Made by a program: the position numbers and the translations under genes. From NCBI GenBank assembly GCA_047619315.1, contig JBLHKB010000243.1, forward strand, positions 1 to 9,720: 9,720 nucleotides of DNA. The letters run 5' to 3'. Source of the stretch: JBCCRV01 sp047619315. GTDB lineage: Bacteria > Myxococcota_A > Polyangia > Polyangiales > Houyiibacteriaceae. The notes under the pieces are model-generated. The model was not told the DNA's origin, ran no database searches, and was given only the letters and a program-made list of their open reading frames with translations. Positions 1 through 6,445 of the stretch are shown here, piece by piece (the stretch's first letter is position 1; each line of letters starts with the position of its first letter).

Positions 1-72
1 CCTGCGCGCCCGAAATGGATGGACAAGGTTTAGTCTAGCGGCGGGCCTTTGCTTTTACGGCGAAGCTAAACG

Positions 73-104
73 AAAAAAAAAGCTTCCCGCGAACGGGAAG
101 CTTT
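73..104 (-). terminator. Intrinsic terminator of the phospholipase D-like gene
   Basis: Read on the minus strand, an 11-bp perfect stem (AAAGCTTCCCG paired with CGGGAAGCTTT, positions 104-79) closes a TTCG loop and runs directly into a T tract. The T run covers positions 81 to 73, nine bases, of which three lie inside the stem. It sits about 28 bp past the stop codon at 133-135. On the plus strand the hairpin is followed only by alternating CT, so it would terminate less well for anything arriving from the left. Confidence 0.92.
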
Positions 105-132
105 CTCTCTCTAGGCGTCGCCTAAGAAAGGG

Positions 133-1890
133 TCACGGCCGACAGTAGTGGTGACGCTCGGGGTTGCGGCGGAACTCTTCCGTGTCGAGGTCGCTGCAGT
201 TCGCGCGCATGGCGCGCTTGAGGCTGTCGATTTCGTCCCAAGCAAGCGCCATGGAGTCGTATACGATCTCGAAGGAGGTGCCGCTTTCCACATCGGCCAT
301 GAGGTCGTTGTAGAGTGCCATGTCGTCGTCGCGCCCCGCGTCCCACATGGCGTTGAAGTTGTCGACGAAGTTCTGGACCACGCCGGCGTATCGCTCTCCG
401 CTCAGGATGACGACGTTTTCCATCGTAGCGTGCTCCGCGTTGTCCGAGAGGTTGTAGCTGCCCGTTGCGATGATGCTGTCATCGATGATGAAGTACTTGT
501 GGTGCATCTGCGCGGCGTAGGAGTAGTGCCAACGGTAGCTGTAGTGCTTGAAGCGTAGGTCGATGCCGGCCTCGAAGAACTCGTATCCGTAGAGAAAGCC
601 GCCGTCGTAGCAGTCGGCGATGCGGGTCTCACTCGTTCCGGCCTCCTCGACACAGTCCTCGCGCTCGTCGACCTGTCGGTCGTGGCTCGAGGCGCTGAGG
701 AACTCTTGGCCGTCCGTGTAGACCTGAACTTCCAGAGCCGGGTTGTCTTCGATCGCCTGCACAAGCGCGAGAGCGACTGGGCGGCTACGCAGGTGGCCCG
801 AAGCGATGCGGATGGAGCGCTCAGCGTTTTGGATGAGGAGCACAAGCTGGTCGGAGACTTCGTTCTCACCGCGGTTCACGCTGAACCCGTCGCCGTAGCG
901 AGTGGATGTCGTGGTGCGGAAGTTTGCCGATGTAAAGAAGGCTGCTGCGTCCTCGTCGTCCACCGCGGCGATGTCGTCGTTGCTGATGGCGTCGGTGTCG
1001 AAGCGCTCAAAGCCTTCCCCCGCATCAAAGTCGCGGCTGTGGGTCCACAAATGGTGGAACTCTTGCTCGTAGCGGAGGAGCAGCTCTGCGTGGGCGTGGA
1101 ACACGACGGTGTTCTCGTCGTAGCGTGAGCCAGCGGAGTTGGACCAGTTGCCGCTACCCGTCATGAGCACGCCGTCGGTGTTGCCAGCGTCGCCGCGGGG
1201 ACCGTCCACGATGACGTACTTATGGTGCATGATCTTGTTGATGTAGCGAACGTCGATACCCATGTCCTCGAGGGACGCGCTTCGCGTGCCCGCCGGGTCG
1301 CGGCGCTCTGCGAGTGCCGGGTGGAAAATCATGCGCACGGAAACGCCACGCTGAGCGGCTCGGCCGAGAGCGCTGATAACCTGGCTGTTACTCATACTGT
1401 ACATCGCCACGTCGACGCTGTCCTCGGCGGCGTTGATGAGCTCGACGGCGCGAGCAAGGTGAGTCCGCTCAAAGGACTGAGGCGAGAAAATCGCTTCAAC
1501 ATCGGCGCTCGGCGCGTCGTCGCAGCTGACCATTTCCGTGAGCTGACGGAGGGCGACGGGTCCGACGTAGGAGACGTCGTCGACGGCTTCGATGTCCGCG
1601 AACAACACATCGTCGCTGGTTCCCTCGATCTCGTCGGCGCCACTCCGCGCTTTGATGATGTTGTTCGCCGCGCGGGTGTGGAGGCCAGCTGCGCGAAGGG
1701 TCTCGGAGCTCGTCCCATTGTCGTTGACCAATGCGACCACCTCGTCGAGGAGACAGTCGGCGTAGCTCAGCTCATCGGCCTTGCCGCCACCGATGGCATC
1801 GGCATCGATGCCATCCGGGGAGTCGATTCCCTGGGTCTGGCAGGCACCTGCGAGGGTGAGGGCGATTAGAAAGATGTTTCGCTTGAGCAT
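133..1890 (-). CDS. Phospholipase D-like (double HKD) lipoprotein with N-terminal helix-hairpin-helix-type region
   Basis: This 585-residue exported protein belongs to the phospholipase D superfamily, whose members cut phosphodiester bonds in phospholipids or nucleic acids. Two HKD motifs are visible: H222-K224-D229 followed by GSGNWS (245-250), and H463-K465-D470 followed by GSYN (477-480). Each HKD half should give one half of a single active site, so the enzyme looks intact. Residues 1-17 form a signal peptide ending in AGAC, with C17 as the likely lipidated cysteine; Gln at +2 would favour outer-membrane sorting under the E. coli rule. Residues about 45-122 resemble a helix-hairpin-helix-like region with a Gly-Thr-x-Asp-Asp segment. 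The six remaining cysteines fall in three nearby pairs (46/123, 413/427, 564/583), which could be disulfides in an exported protein. The ATG has GAGG only 1 bp upstream, an unusually short spacing, but the signal peptide supports it. Substrate (lipid or DNA) cannot be told from sequence. Confidence 0.9.
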   Translation of the reverse strand: MLKRNIFLIALTLAGACQTQGIDSPDGIDADAIGGGKADELSYADCLLDEVVALVNDNGTSSETLRAAGLHTRAANNIIKARSGADEIEGTSDDVLFADIEAVDDVSYVGPVALRQLTEMVSCDDAPSADVEAIFSPQSFERTHLARAVELINAAEDSVDVAMYSMSNSQVISALGRAAQRGVSVRMIFHPALAERRDPAGTRSASLEDMGIDVRYINKIMHHKYVIVDGPRGDAGNTDGVLMTGSGNWSNSAGSRYDENTVVFHAHAELLLRYEQEFHHLWTHSRDFDAGEGFERFDTDAISNDDIAAVDDEDAAAFFTSANFRTTTSTRYGDGFSVNRGENEVSDQLVLLIQNAERSIRIASGHLRSRPVALALVQAIEDNPALEVQVYTDGQEFLSASSHDRQVDEREDCVEEAGTSETRIADCYDGGFLYGYEFFEAGIDLRFKHYSYRWHYSYAAQMHHKYFIIDDSIIATGSYNLSDNAEHATMENVVILSGERYAGVVQNFVDNFNAMWDAGRDDDMALYNDLMADVESGTSFEIVYDSMALAWDEIDSLKRAMRANCSDLDTEEFRRNPERHHYCRP

Positions 1891-1927
1891 GCCTCGTATG
1901 AAGCAAGGACCGATCCAACTTTACTTG

Positions 1928-1955
1928 GGTCAAAAATGGTCAAAAACGCCGAAAA
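1928..1955 (-). promoter_or_regulatory. Helically phased A-tracts upstream of the phospholipase D-like gene
   Basis: Three A-tracts (1932-1936, 1942-1946, 1952-1955) start exactly 10 bp apart. The first two lie in a direct repeat of GGTCAAAAA (1928-1936 and 1938-1946). They lie 38-65 bp upstream of the ATG at 1890. On the minus strand this reads as two copies of TTTTTGACC, each containing a TTGACC element that could serve as a -35 box, but I see no good -10 at the right distance. Phased A-tracts bend DNA and can act as UP elements. An operator made of two direct repeats is the alternative. Confidence 0.4.
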
Positions 1956-1978
1956 TGGTTCATTGCCGCCGGCTTAGC

Positions 1979-2020
1979 GGGTAGCCACCTAGTGGCGAGT
2001 CGAAACTCCACTGGCCACCC
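1979..2020 (-). terminator. Imperfect stem-loop downstream of the thermonuclease gene
   Basis: On the minus strand, GGGTGGCCA (2020-2012) pairs with TGGCTACCC (1987-1979), giving nine pairs including one G-T wobble. After a 4-nt bulge the stem continues with GTGG/CCAC and AG/CT around a loop. It begins 15 bp after the thermonuclease stop codon. There is no T run behind it, so it may be a weak or factor-assisted terminator, an mRNA 3'-end stabiliser, or simply a hairpin. It does separate the nuclease gene from the phospholipase D-like gene. Confidence 0.4.
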
Positions 2021-2034
2021 AGGCCGCGCCGCTT

Positions 2035-2583
2035 TCAGAGTGCAGGCTGCCAAATACCTCGACCCGCTTCGCGTGCCTCCTGAGCCAGACGAGCGAATTC
2101 GTCCGCAAAATGAACGTTCGGCGGCACCGTCACTGGCCTCGCCCAGCCACGGCGAACCATTTCGGCGTTGACGAAGGTTCCGTCGGAACTGTGGATATAG
2201 CCAAGGAGCCGTCCGAATCTATCCCGCTCACCCACGTCGAGGCGAAGGGTGACTTCGGTGTTCCGAAGGAGCAGTCGAAGTGCCTCCGTGGCCTCGTTCG
2301 CGAAGGGCTCTTCGCCGCGAGGAGACTGAGCTGTTTCCGGCGTGTCGATGCCAATGAGGCGAAGGCGATCGGGTTGGCCGCCGCGCATAATAACGACCGT
2401 GTCACCATCCGTGATGTGCACCACGGTCACGGTCTCTCCGGGCCCCAGGTCGTCGATGTCCGGGACCGGGAGAGCGGTCTCGGGCTCCACGGCACTTTGG
2501 CCGACCACTTCCTCCGAAATGGTGGCATCACAAGCGGCGAGCAGCGCAAAAAAGCCGAGCGCGAGGAGAGAAAGCATCCGCAT
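2035..2583 (-). CDS. Thermonuclease (staphylococcal nuclease family) lipoprotein
   Basis: This 182-residue SNase-like nuclease should hydrolyse DNA and RNA in a calcium-dependent reaction outside the cytoplasm. Compared with S. aureus nuclease (numbers from the ATG at 2583), the active site appears complete: DGDTVV with D61 matching Asp21, RLIGIDTPE with R75, D80 and E83 matching Arg35, Asp40 and Glu43, and RFGR with R125 matching Arg87. Residues 1-18 are a lipoprotein signal peptide ending L-A-A-C18; Asp at +2 would mean inner-membrane retention by the E. coli Lol rule, which may not hold here. Residues about 19-50 look like a flexible linker. The ATG at 2583 gives the best signal peptide (M-R-M then a hydrophobic stretch) but has no clear Shine-Dalgarno sequence; a TTG at 2610 would add nine residues, two of them acidic. 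It is divergent from the dihydrouridine synthase gene across 80 bp. Confidence 0.9.
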   Translation of the reverse strand: MRMLSLLALGFFALLAACDATISEEVVGQSAVEPETALPVPDIDDLGPGETVTVVHITDGDTVVIMRGGQPDRLRLIGIDTPETAQSPRGEEPFANEATEALRLLLRNTEVTLRLDVGERDRFGRLLGYIHSSDGTFVNAEMVRRGWARPVTVPPNVHFADEFARLAQEAREAGRGIWQPAL

Positions 2584-2663
2584 GGCGCCATCATAGCGGT
2601 GGGCGTCCAAGCGTCGAGGCGCCTCCGCGTGCTGTGAGCGCCGGAGGGTGCTAAATCGACAGC

Positions 2664-3848
2664 GTGAGCCCCGAGTACCGAAGCGAGCTGAACAAAGATG
2701 TAGCCGTGGCTGCGCCCGGCGAGTTTAAGCCCCTCAAGATAGGAACGATGCAGCCGGCGGCACCCGTCGTATTAGCTCCGATGGCTGGCGTGACGAATTG
2801 GCCGTTCCGCACGATCTGCCGGTCTTTTGGCGCTGGGCTTTTCGTGAGCGAAATGATCACCGCGAGGCCTCTCGTTGAAGGCAATGAGAAGACGCTCAGG
2901 CTCGCAGACTTTGGCGCCGAGGAGTCGCCACGAAGTCTGCAGCTCTACGGCGTCGATCCCCACTACGTCGGCGAAGCCGTCAAACGTCTGGTGGGCGAGG
3001 GGCGCGTCGACCACATCGACATGAACTTCGGGTGCCCCGTTCGAAAAGTCACACGTAAAGGAGGCGGGTCGGCGATTCCAGCGCGGCCTCGTCTTCTCCA
3101 GAATATCGTTCGCGCGGCGGTCTCCAACGCCGGGGTGGTGCCCGTGACGATCAAGTTTCGGATGGGCATCGACGAGACGCTCATGACGTATCTTGATGCC
3201 GGGCGAATCGGCCAAGAAGAAGGTTGTGCCGCCGTGGCGCTGCATGCTCGGACCGCCGCGCAACTCTACGACGGCGAAGCACGCTGGGAGGCCATCGCGC
3301 ATCTCAAGAGCGAGGTCGACATCCCTGTTCTTGGAAACGGCGACATCTGGGAAGCGTGGGACGCGCTCCGAATGATGCGTGAAACCAAATGCGACGGAGT
3401 CGTCGTGGGCCGTGGCTGTCTGGGACGCCCCTGGCTCTTCCGTGACCTCGCGGATGTCTTCGCCGGTCGCGAGCCGCAAGACCCTCCTCGCTTCGCCGAC
3501 GTTGCCGTGATCATGCAAGACCACGCGGAGCGATTGCGGGAGTGGATCGGCGAAGCGCGGGCCATGCGCGGATTTCGTCGTCATTGCAGCTGGTACACCA
3601 AGGGCTTTCGCGGCAGCTCCCAGGCGCGTGCGAGTTTGATGCGTGTCCAGACGATCGAGGAGATGGTCGAGGTACTCGGGCCGATGATCGAGGCCAACGA
3701 GCCATTTCCGCCGAGCGCCATGCGCGTCAAACGTGGAAAGACGTCGGGGACCCAGCGCGTGCACCTGCCCGAGGGGTTCCTGGAGGGTCGCCTTACCGAT
3801 ATGACCGTTCCCGACGCCGACGCGGGTCTGATGCACTCGGGAGGCTAG
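2664..3848 (+). CDS. dusB: tRNA-dihydrouridine synthase, DusB/NifR3 family, actinobacterial-like
   Basis: This FMN-dependent enzyme reduces uridine to dihydrouridine in the tRNA D-loop, using NADPH, in the cytoplasm. Family motifs run in order along its 394 residues: LKIG (24-27) and APMAGVTN (38-45) at the start of the TIM barrel, NFGCP with the proton-donor C124, KVTRKGGG (128-135), HART (194-197), NGDI (225-228) and GRGCLGRPW (249-257) for phosphate binding. A helical domain with HCSWYTKGF (307-315) follows. The tail LPEGFL...TVPDAD...HSGG and the segment LYGVDPHYVGEAV resemble actinobacterial homologues more than E. coli DusB as I remember them. The GTG at 2664 keeps the conserved LKIG strand; the only nearby SD-like GGAGGG is about 15 bp away. 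A GTG at 2706 would also keep LKIG. The ATG at 2748 has AGGA 5 bp upstream but would remove LKIG. Confidence 0.95.
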   Translation: MSPEYRSELNKDVAVAAPGEFKPLKIGTMQPAAPVVLAPMAGVTNWPFRTICRSFGAGLFVSEMITARPLVEGNEKTLRLADFGAEESPRSLQLYGVDPHYVGEAVKRLVGEGRVDHIDMNFGCPVRKVTRKGGGSAIPARPRLLQNIVRAAVSNAGVVPVTIKFRMGIDETLMTYLDAGRIGQEEGCAAVALHARTAAQLYDGEARWEAIAHLKSEVDIPVLGNGDIWEAWDALRMMRETKCDGVVVGRGCLGRPWLFRDLADVFAGREPQDPPRFADVAVIMQDHAERLREWIGEARAMRGFRRHCSWYTKGFRGSSQARASLMRVQTIEEMVEVLGPMIEANEPFPPSAMRVKRGKTSGTQRVHLPEGFLEGRLTDMTVPDADAGLMHSGG

Positions 3849-3861
3849 GCCTTTTATTCGA

Positions 3862-3881
3862 GGGGACTTTGCAAAGTCCCC
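3862..3881. repeat. Perfect 20-bp palindrome between dusB and the porin gene
   Basis: GGGGACTTTGCAAAGTCCCC is identical to its reverse complement over all 20 bases, with no spacer. It starts 13 bp after the dusB stop and 74 bp before the porin GTG. A palindrome without a loop suits a dimeric DNA-binding protein at least as well as a hairpin. As RNA it would form a GC-capped stem without a U tract, so it would be a poor intrinsic terminator. I see no second copy in the window. Confidence 0.65.
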
Positions 3882-3883
3882 CA

Positions 3884-3896
3884 CCACCGTCGGTGG
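3884..3896. repeat. Short inverted repeat next to the 20-bp palindrome
   Basis: CCACC-GTC-GGTGG is a 5-bp GC-rich stem with a 3-nt loop, lying 2 bp after the 20-bp palindrome. The two could form tandem hairpins at the end of the dusB transcript. There is no T run after it, and a repeat this short can occur by chance in GC-rich DNA. Confidence 0.3.
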
Positions 3897-3954
3897 CTCA
3901 CCCTCAAAAGCGCCAAACCTCGACAATCGTGCTCGCCTCGAATAATGAGAGGGA

Positions 3955-5088
3955 GTGAAACGCCGCGCAGTACTTGTCATCGGGCTCTTCGTTCTCGTTG
4001 TTGGCTCCGTTGAAGCAAGCCGTGCAGAAGCTCAAGAGAGCGCCGATTCGAGCGTGGACCGTGTCACGCTGCGGCCCGGCGACGGTCTCCGTGTTCGATC
4101 CGAAGATGGCCGTTATGGCGTAGGTATTTCGGCGTTGCTGCAGCTTTGGGGGACCGCCGATGAGGCGACGGACGACGTTGTATTTGGCGCACAGGTACGG
4201 CGCGTTCGCGTCGGAATCACGGGCCATGTCTTCGGGGAAGACAATCGCCTGACTCTGAGTGTTGGTACCCCAGGCGACGAGCGACTCGATGGAATCCCGG
4301 ATCCGGAACGTGACTTTGGGGTGGTCGATGCGTTCATTGGCTTCCACCAGCTTCGCGACTTCGAAGTACGGGTGGGCCGCCAGCTCGTTCCCTTATTGCG
4401 TTCCTGGATCAGTCCCGCCGCAGCCCTCGCCACGCCAGAGCGCAGCCGTGCGGCGCGGCGATGGCACCGTGGACGACGCCTCGGCATCAGCTTTGGGTCC
4501 GACGACTTTCTCGGCGTGGGACGAATCCGATACCGCGCCGGCGCGTTCCTCGGCGACCTGGGCGCAGGACCGCTGCCACTAGGCCTCGTCGGTCGCATCG
4601 ACGTCTCCATTCTCGGAAACGTGAACCTCAACGTTGAGGGTGACTTGAGCCGCTCGCCGACGCCACGACTCTCCCTAGGCGGCGGCTACATGTTTCTTCT
4701 CAATGAGTTGCCCTTCGGTGACGCTGTCGATCAGCAGGATGCGACTGTGGACCTCATCTTTCGTACGTATGGGCTCTCCCTCGAGGGGACGTTCCTATGG
4801 ACGAAGACCGCTGCTGTGAATGGTCAAGACGCTCGCTCTGACCTTGGCGGCACGGCCATGGCTAGCTACCTGCTCCCCTGGTTTAACCTTGAGGCAAGTG
4901 TTCGCTACAGCGGCACCACCACGGGTATCGCGGACATGGAATTCCTCGAGCATCAGTGGACCGGAGCGCTGTCGTACTACTTTGCAGGGGATCACAACTT
5001 CAAGCTGCAGGGTGCGGTGATGCATAACCACGTCGGAGACGCCGACGGATTCTTCTCCGGCATCTTCAGCCTCCAGGCCAACCTCTAG
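3955..5088 (+). CDS. Outer-membrane porin, phosphate-selective porin O/P-like
   Basis: The protein has 377 residues with a clear Sec signal peptide: MKRR, a hydrophobic core (5-19) and a likely cleavage at A24-E25-A26. The mature part opens with GDGLRVRSEDGRYGVGISALLQLWG, in the style of porins of the OprP/OprO superfamily, and continues with alternating polar and aromatic strands separated by Asp/Gly-rich turns, typical of a beta-barrel. The last strand ends in Leu, not the usual aromatic residue. About 350 mature residues is close to the usual size for a 16-strand porin. It would let small, probably anionic, solutes cross the outer membrane; phosphate selectivity cannot be confirmed. The GTG start follows a purine tract (GAGAGGGA) directly, giving very short SD spacing. 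A weak -10-like AATAAT at 3941-3946 would give a nearly leaderless mRNA. Its 3' end overlaps mrfB on the other strand. Confidence 0.75.
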   Translation: MKRRAVLVIGLFVLVVGSVEASRAEAQESADSSVDRVTLRPGDGLRVRSEDGRYGVGISALLQLWGTADEATDDVVFGAQVRRVRVGITGHVFGEDNRLTLSVGTPGDERLDGIPDPERDFGVVDAFIGFHQLRDFEVRVGRQLVPLLRSWISPAAALATPERSRAARRWHRGRRLGISFGSDDFLGVGRIRYRAGAFLGDLGAGPLPLGLVGRIDVSILGNVNLNVEGDLSRSPTPRLSLGGGYMFLLNELPFGDAVDQQDATVDLIFRTYGLSLEGTFLWTKTAAVNGQDARSDLGGTAMASYLLPWFNLEASVRYSGTTTGIADMEFLEHQWTGALSYYFAGDHNFKLQGAVMHNHVGDADGFFSGIFSLQANL

Positions 5089-6445
5089 CGGTCTGCAGTG
5101 CTGCCCGCGCTCGCTTTCGTTCGATTCGCCCCAGGCGTTTCTCACGTTCTTCTGCGTCTTCCAAGGGCGCGGTGAGTTCCGCAAAGCGTCGCGCAAGCCC
5201 GTAGTCTTTACGCCGATGCTCGAAGAATTTTGCGAGCTCAAAGTGCACGCGTGGGTCGGGCCGGACTTTGCTCGCCGCGAGGAGCGCCCGCTCTTGTGCG
5301 TCGTAGTCTTTTTCGCGTCGAGCCGTCCGCGCTAAGAGGAGAAGGGCTTCGACACTGCACGCGTCATCACCACCGCCTGCTGCTGCGGCTGTTGAAAACT
5401 CCGTGGCGCGTGCTCGGTCCCCCGACTTTTCGGCGATGAGGGCATACGAAAGATGGTCCAGAGGGTCGTCTTCGCGCTGTACATTTTTGAAGCGGCGAAC
5501 GATCTCTCCGAGAAAGGCTGCGAGGGCGACGAGGTCATGCCCGTTGTGTTCGACAACGCCGTCCAAGCGCCCCGGGTTGCCGCTGCGAAGAAAGTTCAGG
5601 TAGATGCCGGGGATTTCGGCCCCAGCGACATCGTCCACTCGCTCCATGCCGAGGACCTGCTTTTCCATCTCCACCAGCCGCATGCTGTGGATACGACGTT
5701 TGAACGCGCGGCGAGCGCAATGGAGCAGGTCGATGTGGGGAGGAATCGGGGGTGTGGGCACGCGGTTCATGACGAAGCGCGAGCGCAGCAGCGGCCAGTC
5801 AAAGCTCTTGCCGTTGTAGCTGACGAGACAACTCGACGCGGCGATGCGTTCCGCCAAGTTACGGAGCATCGCGGGCTCGTCGCGGCGGCGAAGAAGCAAC
5901 ATCTGTTCGACGCAGAGCGACTGGTCTTCAAAAAATCCGATGCCCACCAAGAACGGAATCGTCCCCGCGCCGGTGCTCAACCCCGTCGTCTCCGTGTCGA
6001 TGAGGAGCATGCGCTGGAGGTCGATGTTCGCGAGCGTCGGGTCAAGAGCCAAGCGCGCCACGAGCTCTGACTCCGCATCGAGAGCCGCGGCGACGGGCGC
6101 ACGTCCATGGCAGTGAGCGGGCTCGAGCCACTGACGAACGTAGTGAACGTGGCCGTGGGGAGTGTCTTCGCCCACGCCTGGAAGCACGCCTAGGGGCTCT
6201 GCGGGCCCAAGCGCTGGAGCGTCTCGAAGGAGCCGCGCTAAGATGTCCGAGGACGAACTCTCTTGAGGGGGTGTCGTCGTGGGGCGACCGGTGACAACGA
6301 CTCGGTCGAGCTGCCTCTGGAGGGCCGCGATGCGTGCGCTTCTCTCCGTTATGTCGGGTGGACTCGAGACCTTGCTTGGAATGACAACGCTACCCGGGCC
6401 TGCGCTACTCAACCGAGCAAGTTTCTTTTGAAGTGCCGACGCCAT
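5066..6445 (-). CDS. mrfB: MrfB/YprB-like DEDD exonuclease with C-terminal TPR-like repeats
   Basis: This 459-residue protein is the likely partner nuclease of the MrfA helicase encoded just upstream. In Bacillus subtilis, MrfA and MrfB act together against mitomycin C damage. Residues about 1-100 look disordered. The RNase H-like exonuclease core shows IDTETTGLSTG (D150, E152), SYNGKSFDWPLL (D216) and HNGHD (H300, D304), so the DEDD-type catalytic set is present. After about residue 330, helices such as YALIAEKSGDRARA and LLLLARTARREKDYDAQERALL look like TPR-type repeats, as expected for the family. An in-frame reading extends upstream to 6586 but lies inside mrfA. The ATG at 6445 overlaps the mrfA TGA as TGATG, which implies coupled translation. 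It is slightly longer than the B. subtilis protein (about 413 residues), mainly because of the N-terminal linker. Confidence 0.88.
   Translation of the reverse strand: MASALQKKLARLSSAGPGSVVIPSKVSSPPDITERSARIAALQRQLDRVVVTGRPTTTPPQESSSSDILARLLRDAPALGPAEPLGVLPGVGEDTPHGHVHYVRQWLEPAHCHGRAPVAAALDAESELVARLALDPTLANIDLQRMLLIDTETTGLSTGAGTIPFLVGIGFFEDQSLCVEQMLLLRRRDEPAMLRNLAERIAASSCLVSYNGKSFDWPLLRSRFVMNRVPTPPIPPHIDLLHCARRAFKRRIHSMRLVEMEKQVLGMERVDDVAGAEIPGIYLNFLRSGNPGRLDGVVEHNGHDLVALAAFLGEIVRRFKNVQREDDPLDHLSYALIAEKSGDRARATEFSTAAAAGGGDDACSVEALLLLARTARREKDYDAQERALLAASKVRPDPRVHFELAKFFEHRRKDYGLARRFAELTAPLEDAEEREKRLGRIERKRARAALQTARGWPGG

Noticed and set aside
1..33. Possible tail of a plus-strand gene (frame 1 reads PARPKWMDKV then a TAG stop)
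   Set aside because: Ten codons are too few to tell a real gene end from a chance open frame; another plus-strand frame is also open here, and no family resemblance can be judged.
148..558. Plus-strand open frames opposite the phospholipase D-like gene (also 682-1128 and 1222-1869)
   Set aside because: They are Val/Arg-rich shadow frames antisense to a gene with two intact HKD motifs, and have no recognisable start context or domain.
2616..2625. GAGGCGCCTC palindrome in the gap between the thermonuclease gene and dusB
   Set aside because: Ten-base GC-only dyads are common by chance in DNA of this composition, and no second half-site or promoter element supports it.
2772..3980. 402-codon open frame on the minus strand opposite dusB and the dusB-porin gap
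   Set aside because: It is antisense to a gene with unmistakable family motifs throughout; its translation is rich in Arg, His and Pro with no recognisable domain, as expected for a shadow frame in GC-rich DNA.
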